Source: Atopsyche davidsoni (taxonomy: Eukaryota; Arthropoda; Insecta; Trichoptera; Hydrobiosidae). From it: DNA of 64,000 nt. The number at the start of each line of letters is the position of its first letter. The first letter of the stretch is position 1. The DNA is taken from the NCBI GenBank assembly GCA_022113835.1, contig JAILWY010000010.1:3931501-3995500 (forward strand). The letters are read 5' to 3'. Under the pieces are notes generated by a model. It saw only the letters and a program-made list of their open reading frames with translations. It searched no databases and had not been told where the DNA came from. Shown here piece by piece: positions 45,890 through 55,269 of this stretch. Both the position numbers and the translations under genes were made by a program.

Positions 45890-46619
45890 AGCTATTTCGG
45901 CAGCTGCCGAAACCAGGGAAAAGCCGATGCAAAGGAAGCTGCAAGACTTCGTGAAGCCATACGAGTGGGGCGGCGAGTGGCAGCTATGGCTCGCCCGTCT
46001 CAAGAAGATGATGCACGCGTGCGGCGAGAGCGACCTCACGCTATGCATCCCGATCCTGCTACAGGGTGAGGCGTTCCAGATTTTTATGTCCCTTCCGGAC
46101 GAGGTGACCACGAATGAAAAAAGACTTGTTGCGGCACTCGGGACGGCGTTCAACCCTCGTCCGGTACCGTCGATCGCCGCATTTTCTACGTGGCGGTTTC
46201 AAGAGCAGGCCTCCGTGGAGAAGAACATGGCAGAAGTGCAGCGTCTCGCCGTCGCGTGCAAGATGTCAGGGGCCGCGATCCTGTACAAATTCATTCAGGG
46301 TCTGCCCGACGATTTATCAGAAAAAATACAGTCATGGTTAGGTGACAAGGAGCCTGACGAGACGGAGCTGATAAGGCAGACGCGCGTACTGCTGAGTGCG
46401 CGAACGACAAAACATGAAGACACGGCGTTACCTGCAGTCGTTCCTCCGGCGTGGAGACAACGCGGCCGCTCTCAGTGGGGAGGGTCGCGTCCCACGCGGG
46501 ATTACAAAGAGATTGAGTGCTGGACATGCAAGAAGAAAGGCCACATAGCCAGAAATTGTCCGTCGGGAAACGGTCAGCGGGAGGCTGGTGCGCCGGTAGT
46601 CTCCCGAGGGCAGGACTAA
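45795..46619 (+). CDS. gag: Gag-like protein with zinc knuckle
   Basis: 274 residues to TAA 46617-46619. In-frame ATGs lie at 45795 and 45870 (both inside the LTR) and 45927 (MQRKLQDFVKPYEW, the first beyond it); the real start is uncertain. The middle part (EWQLWLARLKKMM ... LLQGEAFQIF) has the look of a capsid domain. One CCHC zinc knuckle, CWTCKKKGHIARNC, sits near the C-terminus and would bind the genomic RNA. The role is packaging of element RNA into cytoplasmic particles. It overlaps pol, which lies in the -1 frame and is reached at GGGAAAC 46565-46571. Confidence 0.85.
   Translation: MATPKMQRGGGTLLWRDPAQVDVVTMSKRRQQAISAAAETREKPMQRKLQDFVKPYEWGGEWQLWLARLKKMMHACGESDLTLCIPILLQGEAFQIFMSLPDEVTTNEKRLVAALGTAFNPRPVPSIAAFSTWRFQEQASVEKNMAEVQRLAVACKMSGAAILYKFIQGLPDDLSEKIQSWLGDKEPDETELIRQTRVLLSARTTKHEDTALPAVVPPAWRQRGRSQWGGSRPTRDYKEIECWTCKKKGHIARNCPSGNGQREAGAPVVSRGQD
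45895..45912 (+). repeat. 18-bp perfect palindrome just after the 5' LTR
   Basis: TTTCGGCAGCTGCCGAAA begins 5 bases past the LTR, where a primer-binding site would be expected. It can fold into a tight hairpin in the element RNA and is also coding (gag frame, SAAAET). Confidence 0.7.
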
Positions 46620-49615
46620 AGGCGCTGCCTATCGTGCGGGCGACAATCGGCGGGAGGAGTTTTCGAGCGCTTCTCGATACCGGTTGCTCGCGAACGGTGA
46701 TCCGCGCGGGCTTATGCCCTGTGCTGTCGCCAGGAAAAATCGACATTGTGGCGGTCGACGGGAGCCGAGTGGCGTGCCGCGGGACAGCTTGGGTGAGAAT
46801 GGAGCTGCTGGACAGGGTGGTGGAAGTCGACACCATTGTCATGGACCGCGTGCTTGCTGGAACGGACGTGATAGTGGGCATGGACGCCCTTGTCAAGCTG
46901 GGCGGCATTCTGATTGACGCGCAGGGGGTGCGCGCGGCCGACGCGCAGGTAGCGGCGAGCGTTGTCGCGGCCGGCACTCAGGGGGTGCGCGCGGCCGATG
47001 CGCAGGTAGCGGCCGGGGCGCAGGTAGCGGCCGGGGCGCAGGTAGCGGCCGGGGCGCAGGTAGCGGCCGGGGCGCAGGTAGCGGCCGGGGCGCAGGTAGC
47101 GGCCGGGGCGCAGGTAGCGGCCGGGGCGCAGGTAGCGGCCGGGGCGCAGGTAGCGGCCGGCGCGCAGGTGGCGGCGGGCGCCATCGCGGCCGACACTCAC
47201 CGGATTGCTGATAAGGACTTTGAGGCAGCATTCAGGGGGGGCAAGTGGTCAGTAAGCTGGAGGTGGAGAGAGTCCGAGCCAGAGCTTCAGTGTAACGTGG
47301 GAAGGTATAAAAACAGCGCAGGGGCGGAGGCCGAAGAGGCTTTCAAGGCCGAAGTGAGGGATTGGGTAAAGAAGGGTTGGCTGCGTCCATGGGCAGGCCC
47401 GCGAGGTGGAGTGTTGCCACTGATGGTGGTTGTCCAGAAGAATAAAGACAAAGTGCGACCGGTGCTGGACTACAGAGAGCTAAACAAATTTGTGGAATGT
47501 CACCCGGGAGCGGACATAGCAGTGTGCGACGAGACGATACGGCGTTGGAGGAGGGCCCAAGAGCCCGCCAAGATAGTTGACCTCAGATCGGCCTACCTAC
47601 AAATACACGTAGATGAGGCCATGTGGCAGCATCAGCAAGTCGAGTTCGAGGGCAAGCGGTATTGCCTGACGAGGCTGGGCTTCGGACTGAGCAGTGCCCC
47701 TAAAATCATGTCTAAGATTCTAGGCTATGTTTTGGACCAGGATGACACAATAAAGGCAGGCACAGACTACTACATGGACGATATCCTGGTGAACGAGGCA
47801 ATCGTGTCAGTCGACCAGGTGGAGAGTCACTTGAAGAAGTTTGGGCTTCTGCCCAAGCCCGCAACAAAGCTGGAAGGTAATCGTGTGCTTGGGTTGCAGA
47901 TTGAACGAGACAAAGGCGGTCGACTCCTTTTCTGCAGGGGAAATCAGATTCCGGACACACCAAAAGACAAGCTGACACGCAGGGAGTTATTCTCGATCTG
48001 TGGCCGTCTGACCGGTCATTTCCCGGTCTGCAACTGGCTGAGAGTTGCATGCAGCTACATAAAGAGGCGAAGCGAGGGCAAGTCCTGGGACGATGACGTG
48101 GGAGCGTGGGTGCGGCGCCGTCTGGAAGAGATGATCGAGGCAATCCAAGCAAACGACCCGGTGCGTGGGGTATGGACAGTGAAGTCCGGCTGTCGCGGCC
48201 GCGTATGGTGCGATGCGAGCTCGATTGCTCTCGGAATTGCCCTAGAGATTGACGGCGAAGTTATTGAAGATGCTACATGGCTGCGCAAGAAAGACGATGT
48301 GGGCCACATAAACGTCGCAGAGCTAGACGCCGCACTAAAAGGAGTGAATCTGGCCCTGAAATGGAACCTCAAGGAAATTGAAGTCATGACAGACTCGGTG
48401 ACTGTTGCCAGCTGGCTGACTTTGACCCTGACGAGAGATGCAAGAGTGCGAACGTCTGGCGCCGCTGAGATGCTGGTCAAAAGAAGATTGGCCCTCTTCA
48501 GGGAAATTATTGACACCTATAACGTGTCGGTCTCAGTGGTGCGAGTGAGCTCGGCCGAAAACAAGGCTGACGCACTCACGAGGGTGAAGAGCTCCTGGCT
48601 GCAAGCAGAATCCAAAGAGAGGCACGCCTGCGCAGCATTGGCAGACCAGCTGCATAACGCTCACCACTTCGGAGTGGACCGAACACTGAGTCTCGCCAGA
48701 CTGGTGGACCCGTCGGTGAGCAGGAAAGAAGTAGAGCGTCTCGTCAGCTCTTGTGTGCGATGCAGGGTCATCGATCCAGCACCAGTCACTCACGAGGGAG
48801 GAAACCTGAGTGTGAACGATCCTTGGGTCAGAATAGCCATGGACGTGACACACTTCAGCGGAGAAGCCTTCCTCACCCTGGTAGATTGCGGTCCTGGGCG
48901 TTTCGCAATCTGGAAGAGAATCACGATGGAAAGCGGAGCCGAGGTGAGCAGGTGCCTTGAGGAACTGTTCAGGGAGCGAGGACCACCCCTCGAGCTGCTA
49001 ATGGATAACGGCACAGCGTTCCACTCACGGCAGGTGGAAGAGACCTGCGAGTCTTGGGGGGTGTCCAGGCGATTCCGAGCGGCCTATCGGCCGTCTGGGA
49101 ATGGCATCGTAGAGCGGAACCACCGCACTGTGAAGAGGACAGCAGCGAGGGCGGGCATATCTCCACTCATGGCCGTTTTCTGGTACAACCTGGCAGCTGC
49201 GAATCTAGAGTCTGACTCTCCGGCGTCTTCGGTACACGCCTACAGGTGGCGACATCCGCTGGCTGAACGCGTTCAAGGCAAAGAAGCAGTGGAGTCAGCT
49301 TTCAAGGAAGGAGACTCCGTCCTCGTGAAGCCGCCCCAGGCGAAATGTACCTCAGAGTGGAGAATAGCCAAAGTCGACAGGGTGATCTCATCGAACACTG
49401 TGTCGGTGAACGGAGTTCCGCGTCACGTATTGGACCTTCGGCATCACCCGTCACCGAGCAACCGAGACCGGACATGTTCACCCCCAGCGGTCGGAGTTGA
49501 AGGTGCCTTGGGGAGAGCGCCTCATCCAGCAGCAGAGGACGCCGCTGCGGAGTCATCAGGCAGGCCCGAACGCAAGCGAAGGCCGCCTGCACGGCATGAC
49601 GACTACGCAATGTGA
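46517..49615 (+). CDS. pol: Pol polyprotein: protease, RT, RNase H, integrase
   Basis: The open frame is 1,032 residues, but translation probably enters by frameshift at codon 18-19, not at the ATG. Protease: ALLDTGCSRTV (DTG 54-56) and a second VGMDALVKLG motif. A Gln-Val-Ala-Ala-Gly repeat region follows. RT: KDKVRPVLDYRELNK, IVDLRSAYLQI, CLTRLGFGLSSAP and the catalytic YYMDDILV. RNase H: VWCDASSIALGI, NVAELDAAL, VMTDSVTVASW, NKADALTRV. Integrase: HH...CVRC zinc-binding region, then AMDVTHFSG, LMDNGTAFHS and NGIVERNHRTVKR (D, D, E). All key residues are present. Order and motifs fit Ty3/gypsy-type elements; the exact clade is not assigned. It ends at TGA 49613-49615. Confidence 0.85.
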   Translation: MLDMQEERPHSQKLSVGKRSAGGWCAGSLPRAGLKALPIVRATIGGRSFRALLDTGCSRTVIRAGLCPVLSPGKIDIVAVDGSRVACRGTAWVRMELLDRVVEVDTIVMDRVLAGTDVIVGMDALVKLGGILIDAQGVRAADAQVAASVVAAGTQGVRAADAQVAAGAQVAAGAQVAAGAQVAAGAQVAAGAQVAAGAQVAAGAQVAAGAQVAAGAQVAAGAIAADTHRIADKDFEAAFRGGKWSVSWRWRESEPELQCNVGRYKNSAGAEAEEAFKAEVRDWVKKGWLRPWAGPRGGVLPLMVVVQKNKDKVRPVLDYRELNKFVECHPGADIAVCDETIRRWRRAQEPAKIVDLRSAYLQIHVDEAMWQHQQVEFEGKRYCLTRLGFGLSSAPKIMSKILGYVLDQDDTIKAGTDYYMDDILVNEAIVSVDQVESHLKKFGLLPKPATKLEGNRVLGLQIERDKGGRLLFCRGNQIPDTPKDKLTRRELFSICGRLTGHFPVCNWLRVACSYIKRRSEGKSWDDDVGAWVRRRLEEMIEAIQANDPVRGVWTVKSGCRGRVWCDASSIALGIALEIDGEVIEDATWLRKKDDVGHINVAELDAALKGVNLALKWNLKEIEVMTDSVTVASWLTLTLTRDARVRTSGAAEMLVKRRLALFREIIDTYNVSVSVVRVSSAENKADALTRVKSSWLQAESKERHACAALADQLHNAHHFGVDRTLSLARLVDPSVSRKEVERLVSSCVRCRVIDPAPVTHEGGNLSVNDPWVRIAMDVTHFSGEAFLTLVDCGPGRFAIWKRITMESGAEVSRCLEELFRERGPPLELLMDNGTAFHSRQVEETCESWGVSRRFRAAYRPSGNGIVERNHRTVKRTAARAGISPLMAVFWYNLAAANLESDSPASSVHAYRWRHPLAERVQGKEAVESAFKEGDSVLVKPPQAKCTSEWRIAKVDRVISSNTVSVNGVPRHVLDLRHHPSPSNRDRTCSPPAVGVEGALGRAPHPAAEDAAAESSGRPERKRRPPARHDDYAM
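46565..46606 (+). promoter_or_regulatory. -1 ribosomal frameshift signal between gag and pol
   Basis: The slippery heptamer G GGA AAC (46565-46571) is in the gag phase, with codons GGA AAC. A 6-nt spacer (46572-46577) leads into a hairpin: CGGGAG 46578-46583 with CTCCCG 46601-46606. Loop bases GCGCC (46590-46594) can pair with GGCGC (46621-46625), making an H-type pseudoknot. A -1 slip gives Lys-Arg-Ser in the pol frame, 46 bases before the gag stop. Confidence 0.8.
46924..47179 (+). repeat. Minisatellite inside pol (10 x 18 bp, plus a 57-bp duplication)
   Basis: A 57-bp unit starting GGGGGTGCGCGCGGCC at 46924 is repeated from 46981. Then ten copies of GCGCAGGTAGCGGCCGGG run from 47000 to 47179, the last one diverged. 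Each encodes AQVAAG. The array lies between protease and RT and keeps the frame. Confidence 0.9.
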
Positions 49616-49634
49616 TGTAGACATCAGGGCGGCA

Positions 49635-49753
49635 TGTGCTCTATGGTCTGGGAGAGGCATGGCAACACCTAAGATGCAGCGCGGGGGAGGAACATTACTG
49701 TGGAGAGACCCGGCGCAAGTGGACGTAGTAACAATGAGCAAGAGACGACAACA
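49635..49753 (+). repeat. 3' LTR, 119 bp
   Basis: Identical by eye to the 5' LTR; 19 bases after the pol stop. It is followed by GAAAA (49754-49758), the right copy of the target duplication. Reading from its internal ATG (49662) runs 51 codons into flanking DNA and is not a gene. Confidence 0.85.
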
Positions 49754-49825
49754 GAAAACACTGGCTCGGCATGAGTATATGCTCAATGAACCTCCTCTGA
49801 GGAGAGGCACTTGATGAAGAAAAAG
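49754..49825 (+). repeat. Right part of the repeat hosting the LTR element
   Basis: Continues the host repeat after the insertion (AACACTGGCTCGGCATGAGT, AACCTCCTCTGA, CACTTGATG), matching the minus strand of 13250-13340. Confidence 0.55.
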
Positions 49826-49829
49826 ATTT

Positions 49830-52800
49830 GAATTACTAGAAACAACTATGCGTTCAACGTAAAAGGTGGTCACCGTTCGGTTGACGATTGTCTTGCGGCG
49901 TGTGTAGGCAACTTAATGCGAAGACGAACTTAATACGCTGTCTAGTTACAAAGGTTTGTTGGCTCAAAAATATATTCAAGGAATTTAAGAACACTCTGTG
50001 TGGCTCTTTAATAAGAACAGTGTATATAATTGTGTATTTTATCATAAAAATTTACTCGAGAAGAATGCACAATCCATTCGCAATTTTTCATGATTTTTTG
50101 ATGCTAAAATATTCTAAAGGTGTCTTTAACTGCAATTTATTAGTATGTCTGGCGTAATACTTTATGTATATGATTTTTATAAGCTTAAATCAAAGATTTG
50201 AGTTTAAAAAATTTAAAATCTATGATTAACTAATTAAAACAACATTTACAACAAGATCCTTTTCTCTGTGATGTAATGACGTGGAAATAAAATATCTTGC
50301 TTTCAGAAGAGTTTTTCTGAAACCTCTAAAGGTTCGCATTTTTATGAGACGATTTTTTTAACTCAAGCATGAGGAAAATTATTTCATAAAATAATCACGA
50401 TGCAGTTTAATATAACAAGATCAACATTCATATCATTATGTGTAAAGCAAAACTTGCTTGAATTTAAATTTTTTCAAAATCTTTCACCTGGCGCATATTC
50501 TAAGTTAATAAAATGTATAGAAAACTGAATAAACACTGAAACTGAGTCAACACTGAAAAAATATTGCTTGAGCAACAAACAAAGAAATATTTGAATACTT
50601 AAATTTATATAAAAAATATATAATGGTACCTATAATAAGTACATTTTCTGATGTTGATAAGTTTAGCTTATATTCGATATAAAGCTGTAATATTTACTAT
50701 GAATCTAATATTCTCAAAACGAACATTTAATTATTTTTTTCTATAGTTTTATTGTATTTATTTAATAAATAAATTTAAATTATCGAATAAATTCGTAATT
50801 TTTAATTATCACGCCTCTTATTATTTATAAGCTCTGATGCAAAACGAACGGACGCTGTGGACTATTATTGAGTTTTAACATAATTATTGGGGGCAATCAA
50901 AATGCTGTAATGTTAAATGGAAGGTAAATATTGTCCAGTTTTTACAATTAGATATTACGTAATATTACGCAAATGTTAAAATATGAAGAATACAGGGAAC
51001 TGATGAACATACAGTAACATGGAGAGCATTGAACGAATGGCACACGAACAACAAAATAAAGCAAAACAAAGCAGGCAAATCAAAGCTTCCTAGACCTTAT
51101 TAAAAAAAATCACATGAATAAATTCAATATTTCAATCAATTTATAATATTTGTAACTTGGTTTTAAAAATCCTAGAACTGAGGCAGTAGTGCCATCTTTT
51201 AACAGGAGTTACAATAAAATATAATACTAAATTATTTACTTGTTTTGGACGGTTTTCTATTGAGGATCAATTGCGAATAATAGAAAAATCTGCACGGAAT
51301 AAAACAATCTATCAATTTGCATCAATAGTATCTCATGAGATCTACAAGCATAGGCATATCTTTCAAATACGAAATGAAGTGCCATACAGTATGTTGACGC
51401 ATCTGAGCGAGTACTCACGTTTCTTGGTATGATTTTTCGAGGTAGATTGAAGTGTCAAGACGTCGGTTATGGCTTTTCGACCTTTGTCTAGTCAAGAATA
51501 CTTCACTGACAAATACAGCTGACAAGCATGCAAAACTTGCCAACAAACAGCATTTAAAACTTTCTCCTTTCTGATTTGTAATAATATTACTACTCGCCTT
51601 CTTGGAATTGCAGATTTCTTCATTACATAAAAGACTTTAATCTTTTTCGTATTCAGAGAGGGCTCTAGGTATTTATTTTTTATATTTTAGCTAAAAAAAA
51701 TAAAACAATCAATAGTAGATTCACACATTTATTTCAATATAAACACAATTATCACTATTTAAATACAATATCACATTCCAAAGTAATGCATATTATTATC
51801 GCAAAACATAAATATTTATAATATATATAAAAAAGCAGGCAGACATCCATATAATATTATTGTTTCTGATGATTGTACTTTCAGAAGATTGAGGTATATG
51901 AACAATAAGTACACTTAATTTTTATTAAGAAAGCCAAATATATCGATTTGGAATTGAGGTAACAGATAATCAAATACATTCAACCTTTAATTCACAAGGT
52001 GCAAACATGCCAGCCAAAAACTACTAAGCCGAGAACGTATAGATTTCTCGTATCACAATTTCAATCAATGACATCAAAATAGTCTAAAAAGACTATTTAT
52101 GATATATTTTTAGTGATAAATCAAAAATATATCATTAATGCAATAAAAATGTAAACATACGCATTCAAGAATATAATAAATATCAATAACATCCATTCCT
52201 GACATTTGTTCATATTATTGATTGTATTAAATCATATGCAACAGTAACTATGATAAATTACTACTAAGAGTAAATGTAAATGTAAAATGAACATAAAACA
52301 ATAGTCTTGAATAATGCTCTAACCATTATCATTTTGCACCTCTGTTCATAGAATCCTTGCATGCGAGAAACAAGTAGACTTGCCTACTGAATATTATCAG
52401 TAGAGTGCAGGAGCCTGCAAAGCTCGGCTTTAACAGATTAGCGGTGTGGTGCGGAAAACAATAGAAGACATTGTTACATTGTACCCGATGGTTAGTGGAA
52501 TTAGGGTCGAAATTTAACATAGATTGACATCAAGCTACCTGCATACATTGTCAGGATAATTTACACAGATTCCTTCATTTGAACATGTCTGCAGTACATA
52601 ATATACTTCTGTATGCTGATTTTAATAATTGCCGCTTGAATAACTTAAATAAATTATCCCATTTTCTACAAAAATAATCTTATTTAATAAAATATATATC
52701 AATTCTGAGTTCTGTAAATTAAGGGTCGGGTATATTCAAAAACAAGACAATAATTCTTATGTTCAATCATTTTAATAAATGAAAATAATCCAAAAAACTA

Positions 52801-54470
52801 AAATAAAGCAACACATTAATCATATCATGCAGTATAGGCAAATTTAAAGATTATGTAGATAATAATTCAGGAAAAAATAATTTGTAAGTTGTCAAAGCAT
52901 AGTTTCACTACCTCAAAATGTTCATATACCATGATGCAATAATAAAAATAACTCTTGCAACGAAATCCTAGAATATAAGTAGATATAACTACTTGTGATT
53001 TTCACATATCAAAGCTAAATAATATATACAATATACATATATACATCAAAGTCAGCTCAATCTTAACAAGTATGATCAACTTGTACCATCCCATAGAAAG
53101 CACAGACAGTTGGCCATGGGGTTTTTTTTTTTTTAAAGTAGAATTAATATCAAGTCCAGAATATGATTGTGTTATCGATCAAACATACTCTTGCGAGTTA
53201 AGTGGCAGTCCTGTGCTAGACGTAGATGCTATTCATACTGTATGATACCCGAAAATACAAAATAATATGTCTACAGAATTACCTCAGCAACATCTGTGCT
53301 TGGTATGAGTAAATCGTTTAGAAAAACAAAGTAATTCTGTCGATGACAGAAATATAATGTTCCAGTTTACTTTTTTTAATTTAATATTAAAACATTCTTT
53401 ATACTGCAACACATTTGGTATTTCAACAAATTTAATTTAGTAACGCTCATCCAAAGAACTGACAAAAAATTAATACATACATGCATATTATATATTATTT
53501 CAATAAGTGATTTCAAAGTAAAATTAAAATATTACATTAAATTACTAATGCAAATATGTTATCTGAAATAGACATCATATAACATTATAGGTGGGTATTC
53601 ATTAATAAGATTCTACCTATTGACAAAATGCATGGATTCACCAATAATCTTATCAAATGTGTAACTATTGTGACTGCAATAAAAATTACACTATCAAAAA
53701 ATCTGAGTACTTTCACAGCATACAATTTGCAGAAAATAAATACTTTGCTTTGAACCATTGAAATTCTATCAAAATCCACGCATTGAAGTATTTGATATTG
53801 TAGACTATTTCATGTGATAAGTAAATCAAGAGCGTATCCTATCATATTATAAGCACGAGTTAATAAGTTTACATTAATAGTACAACAAATTTACTGTATC
53901 AACCGTGTACACCTAGGTAGATTTTTATATAGACACGTTTACTTTTTATTACGTAGAGAATATACATAACGTTTACACAAATTGAAATTATAAGAATAAG
54001 ACAAAAGCGTGCCATGTTTTTAAACATGTTTGTAAACAGTTTGTCAAAATAATATTGAAGGAGTTACATCAAATTAAATAATATAAAAGAAAATATCGCT
54101 ACATTTCATGCTTAACACATTCAATACAAAATATAATTTTAGATCAAAACAACAAAACTGCAACCCTGTGAATGGCAATATAAAAGTAAAACAGTAATTC
54201 TGTACAAAAGTAGCCTTATTAAGTAATTTTGTTGGTGATTGGTTTGTTGTTCAATAGTGGTCGCAGACAGACCACAGTAAAAATAACATATCAGTTCTAA
54301 TAGAGAAGTAAATAATTATTACTATTTCTACACTGTGCTTGTAAATTTTATGTTCCATATTCTCCTCCTTTATTATACATATATAATACTAATAATATGT
54401 AATCCAAATTACTATTATAAAATTTGTATAAGCTGTCAATGGGTCATATTAAATAACACAATTGTAAATT
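49830..54470. other. AT-rich intergenic region
   Basis: No supported gene, RNA gene or structured repeat. All frames are short and AT-rich. Confidence 0.4.
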
Positions 54471-54476
54471 AAAATA

Positions 54477-55266
54477 CGGTCAAACCTTGAATTGTGAGTA
54501 ACTTGGTTTGCGGGTGGTTTGCAAGATGAGCAAAATCTTTTAATCAATTTCAATTTGATATACAAGCAAGGTCTTGCAATACAAGCGATATGAGTAGTAT
54601 GAATATGCTGATTTTTCTTTCGAAAGACACGTAATCACTACTGAGTCAATAGTTCTTCTTTGTGTAGTGACTGTACTGCGACAATGACCTACACGAAGAA
54701 AAAAATCAAAATGAAAGGTAAAGGTTCTACACCAAATCACTATTTCAGCGATGCTTCGAGGCGACTGAAAGAATCAACCTTATTCTCTGAACGCTTTGGA
54801 AAATTAAAAGTTAAGATCTTCAATAAAGCATGGGATGAAGTCACAAGAAAAACCTCCATTCTGCTTATAGAAATCTGTGGTCTAATTGTGTTGAGGGGTT
54901 TACTCATGAATAAGCCGTCAAACTATATTATATTCTTGAGGAAGACCATGAGAATGAAGGTTAATGACGTCATTTAAGAGCCGGTTGAGAACTAAAAGAA
55001 ACAGATTCTGTTATCTAGCTAACAGAAATCAGAAATTCCATTAGTAACAGTGAAAGTTGTCCTACATTATTAAAAAAATGAATTACTTTATATTAAATTT
55101 AAACAATAAAATGGAATTTTGAATTAATAATTATTATGTAAATGAATATGGCTTTTGCTATGAATCATCTAAGCTTCCAGTATTGCTCAGATGTGATTAA
55201 ACGAATGCTTTGAATTACGACCACGTTTCAGGAACAAATTATGCTTACAATCGAAGGTTTGACCAG
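54477..55266. mobile_element. Degenerate DNA transposon with terminal inverted repeats
   Basis: The left end GGTCAAACCTTGAATTGTGAG (54478 on) and the right end, whose reverse complement is GGTCAAACCTTCGATTGTAAG (about 55264 back), form inverted repeats with 3 mismatches in 21. TA dinucleotides lie just outside both ends, as for Tc1/mariner or pogo-type elements. At about 790 bp it is nonautonomous or deleted. A 105-codon frame inside (54660-54977) may be a transposase remnant but shows no motif I recognise. Confidence 0.55.
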
Positions 55267-55269
55267 ATA

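Larger units (their letters stand above)
45771..49753 (+). mobile_element. Compact LTR retrotransposon, apparently intact (Ty3/gypsy-like order)
   Basis: 3,983 bp. The ends are 119-bp direct repeats with no differences seen, beginning TGTGCTC and ending GACAACA (TG...CA). Flanking GAAAA at 45766-45770 and 49754-49758 is a 5-bp target duplication. Gag and Pol are open throughout. Pol order is protease, reverse transcriptase, RNase H, integrase. Identical LTRs and intact frames suggest recent insertion. Odd points: the gag frame opens within the 5' LTR, no tRNA primer-binding site (TGG...) follows the LTR, no clear polypurine tract precedes the 3' LTR, and pol stops only 19 bases before it. Confidence 0.85.

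Noticed and set aside
47000..47179. Evenly repeated 18-bp units, considered as a CRISPR-like array
   Set aside because: The units are contiguous with no spacers, lie in frame inside pol, and the genome is animal.
46291..47231. Several minus-strand frames over gag/pol
   Set aside because: Generated by the 18-bp minisatellite and GC-rich pol sequence; the plus-strand frames have full sets of retroelement motifs.
54660..54977. 105-codon frame as an independent gene
   Set aside because: It lies wholly between inverted repeats of a small DNA transposon and shows no recognisable domain.
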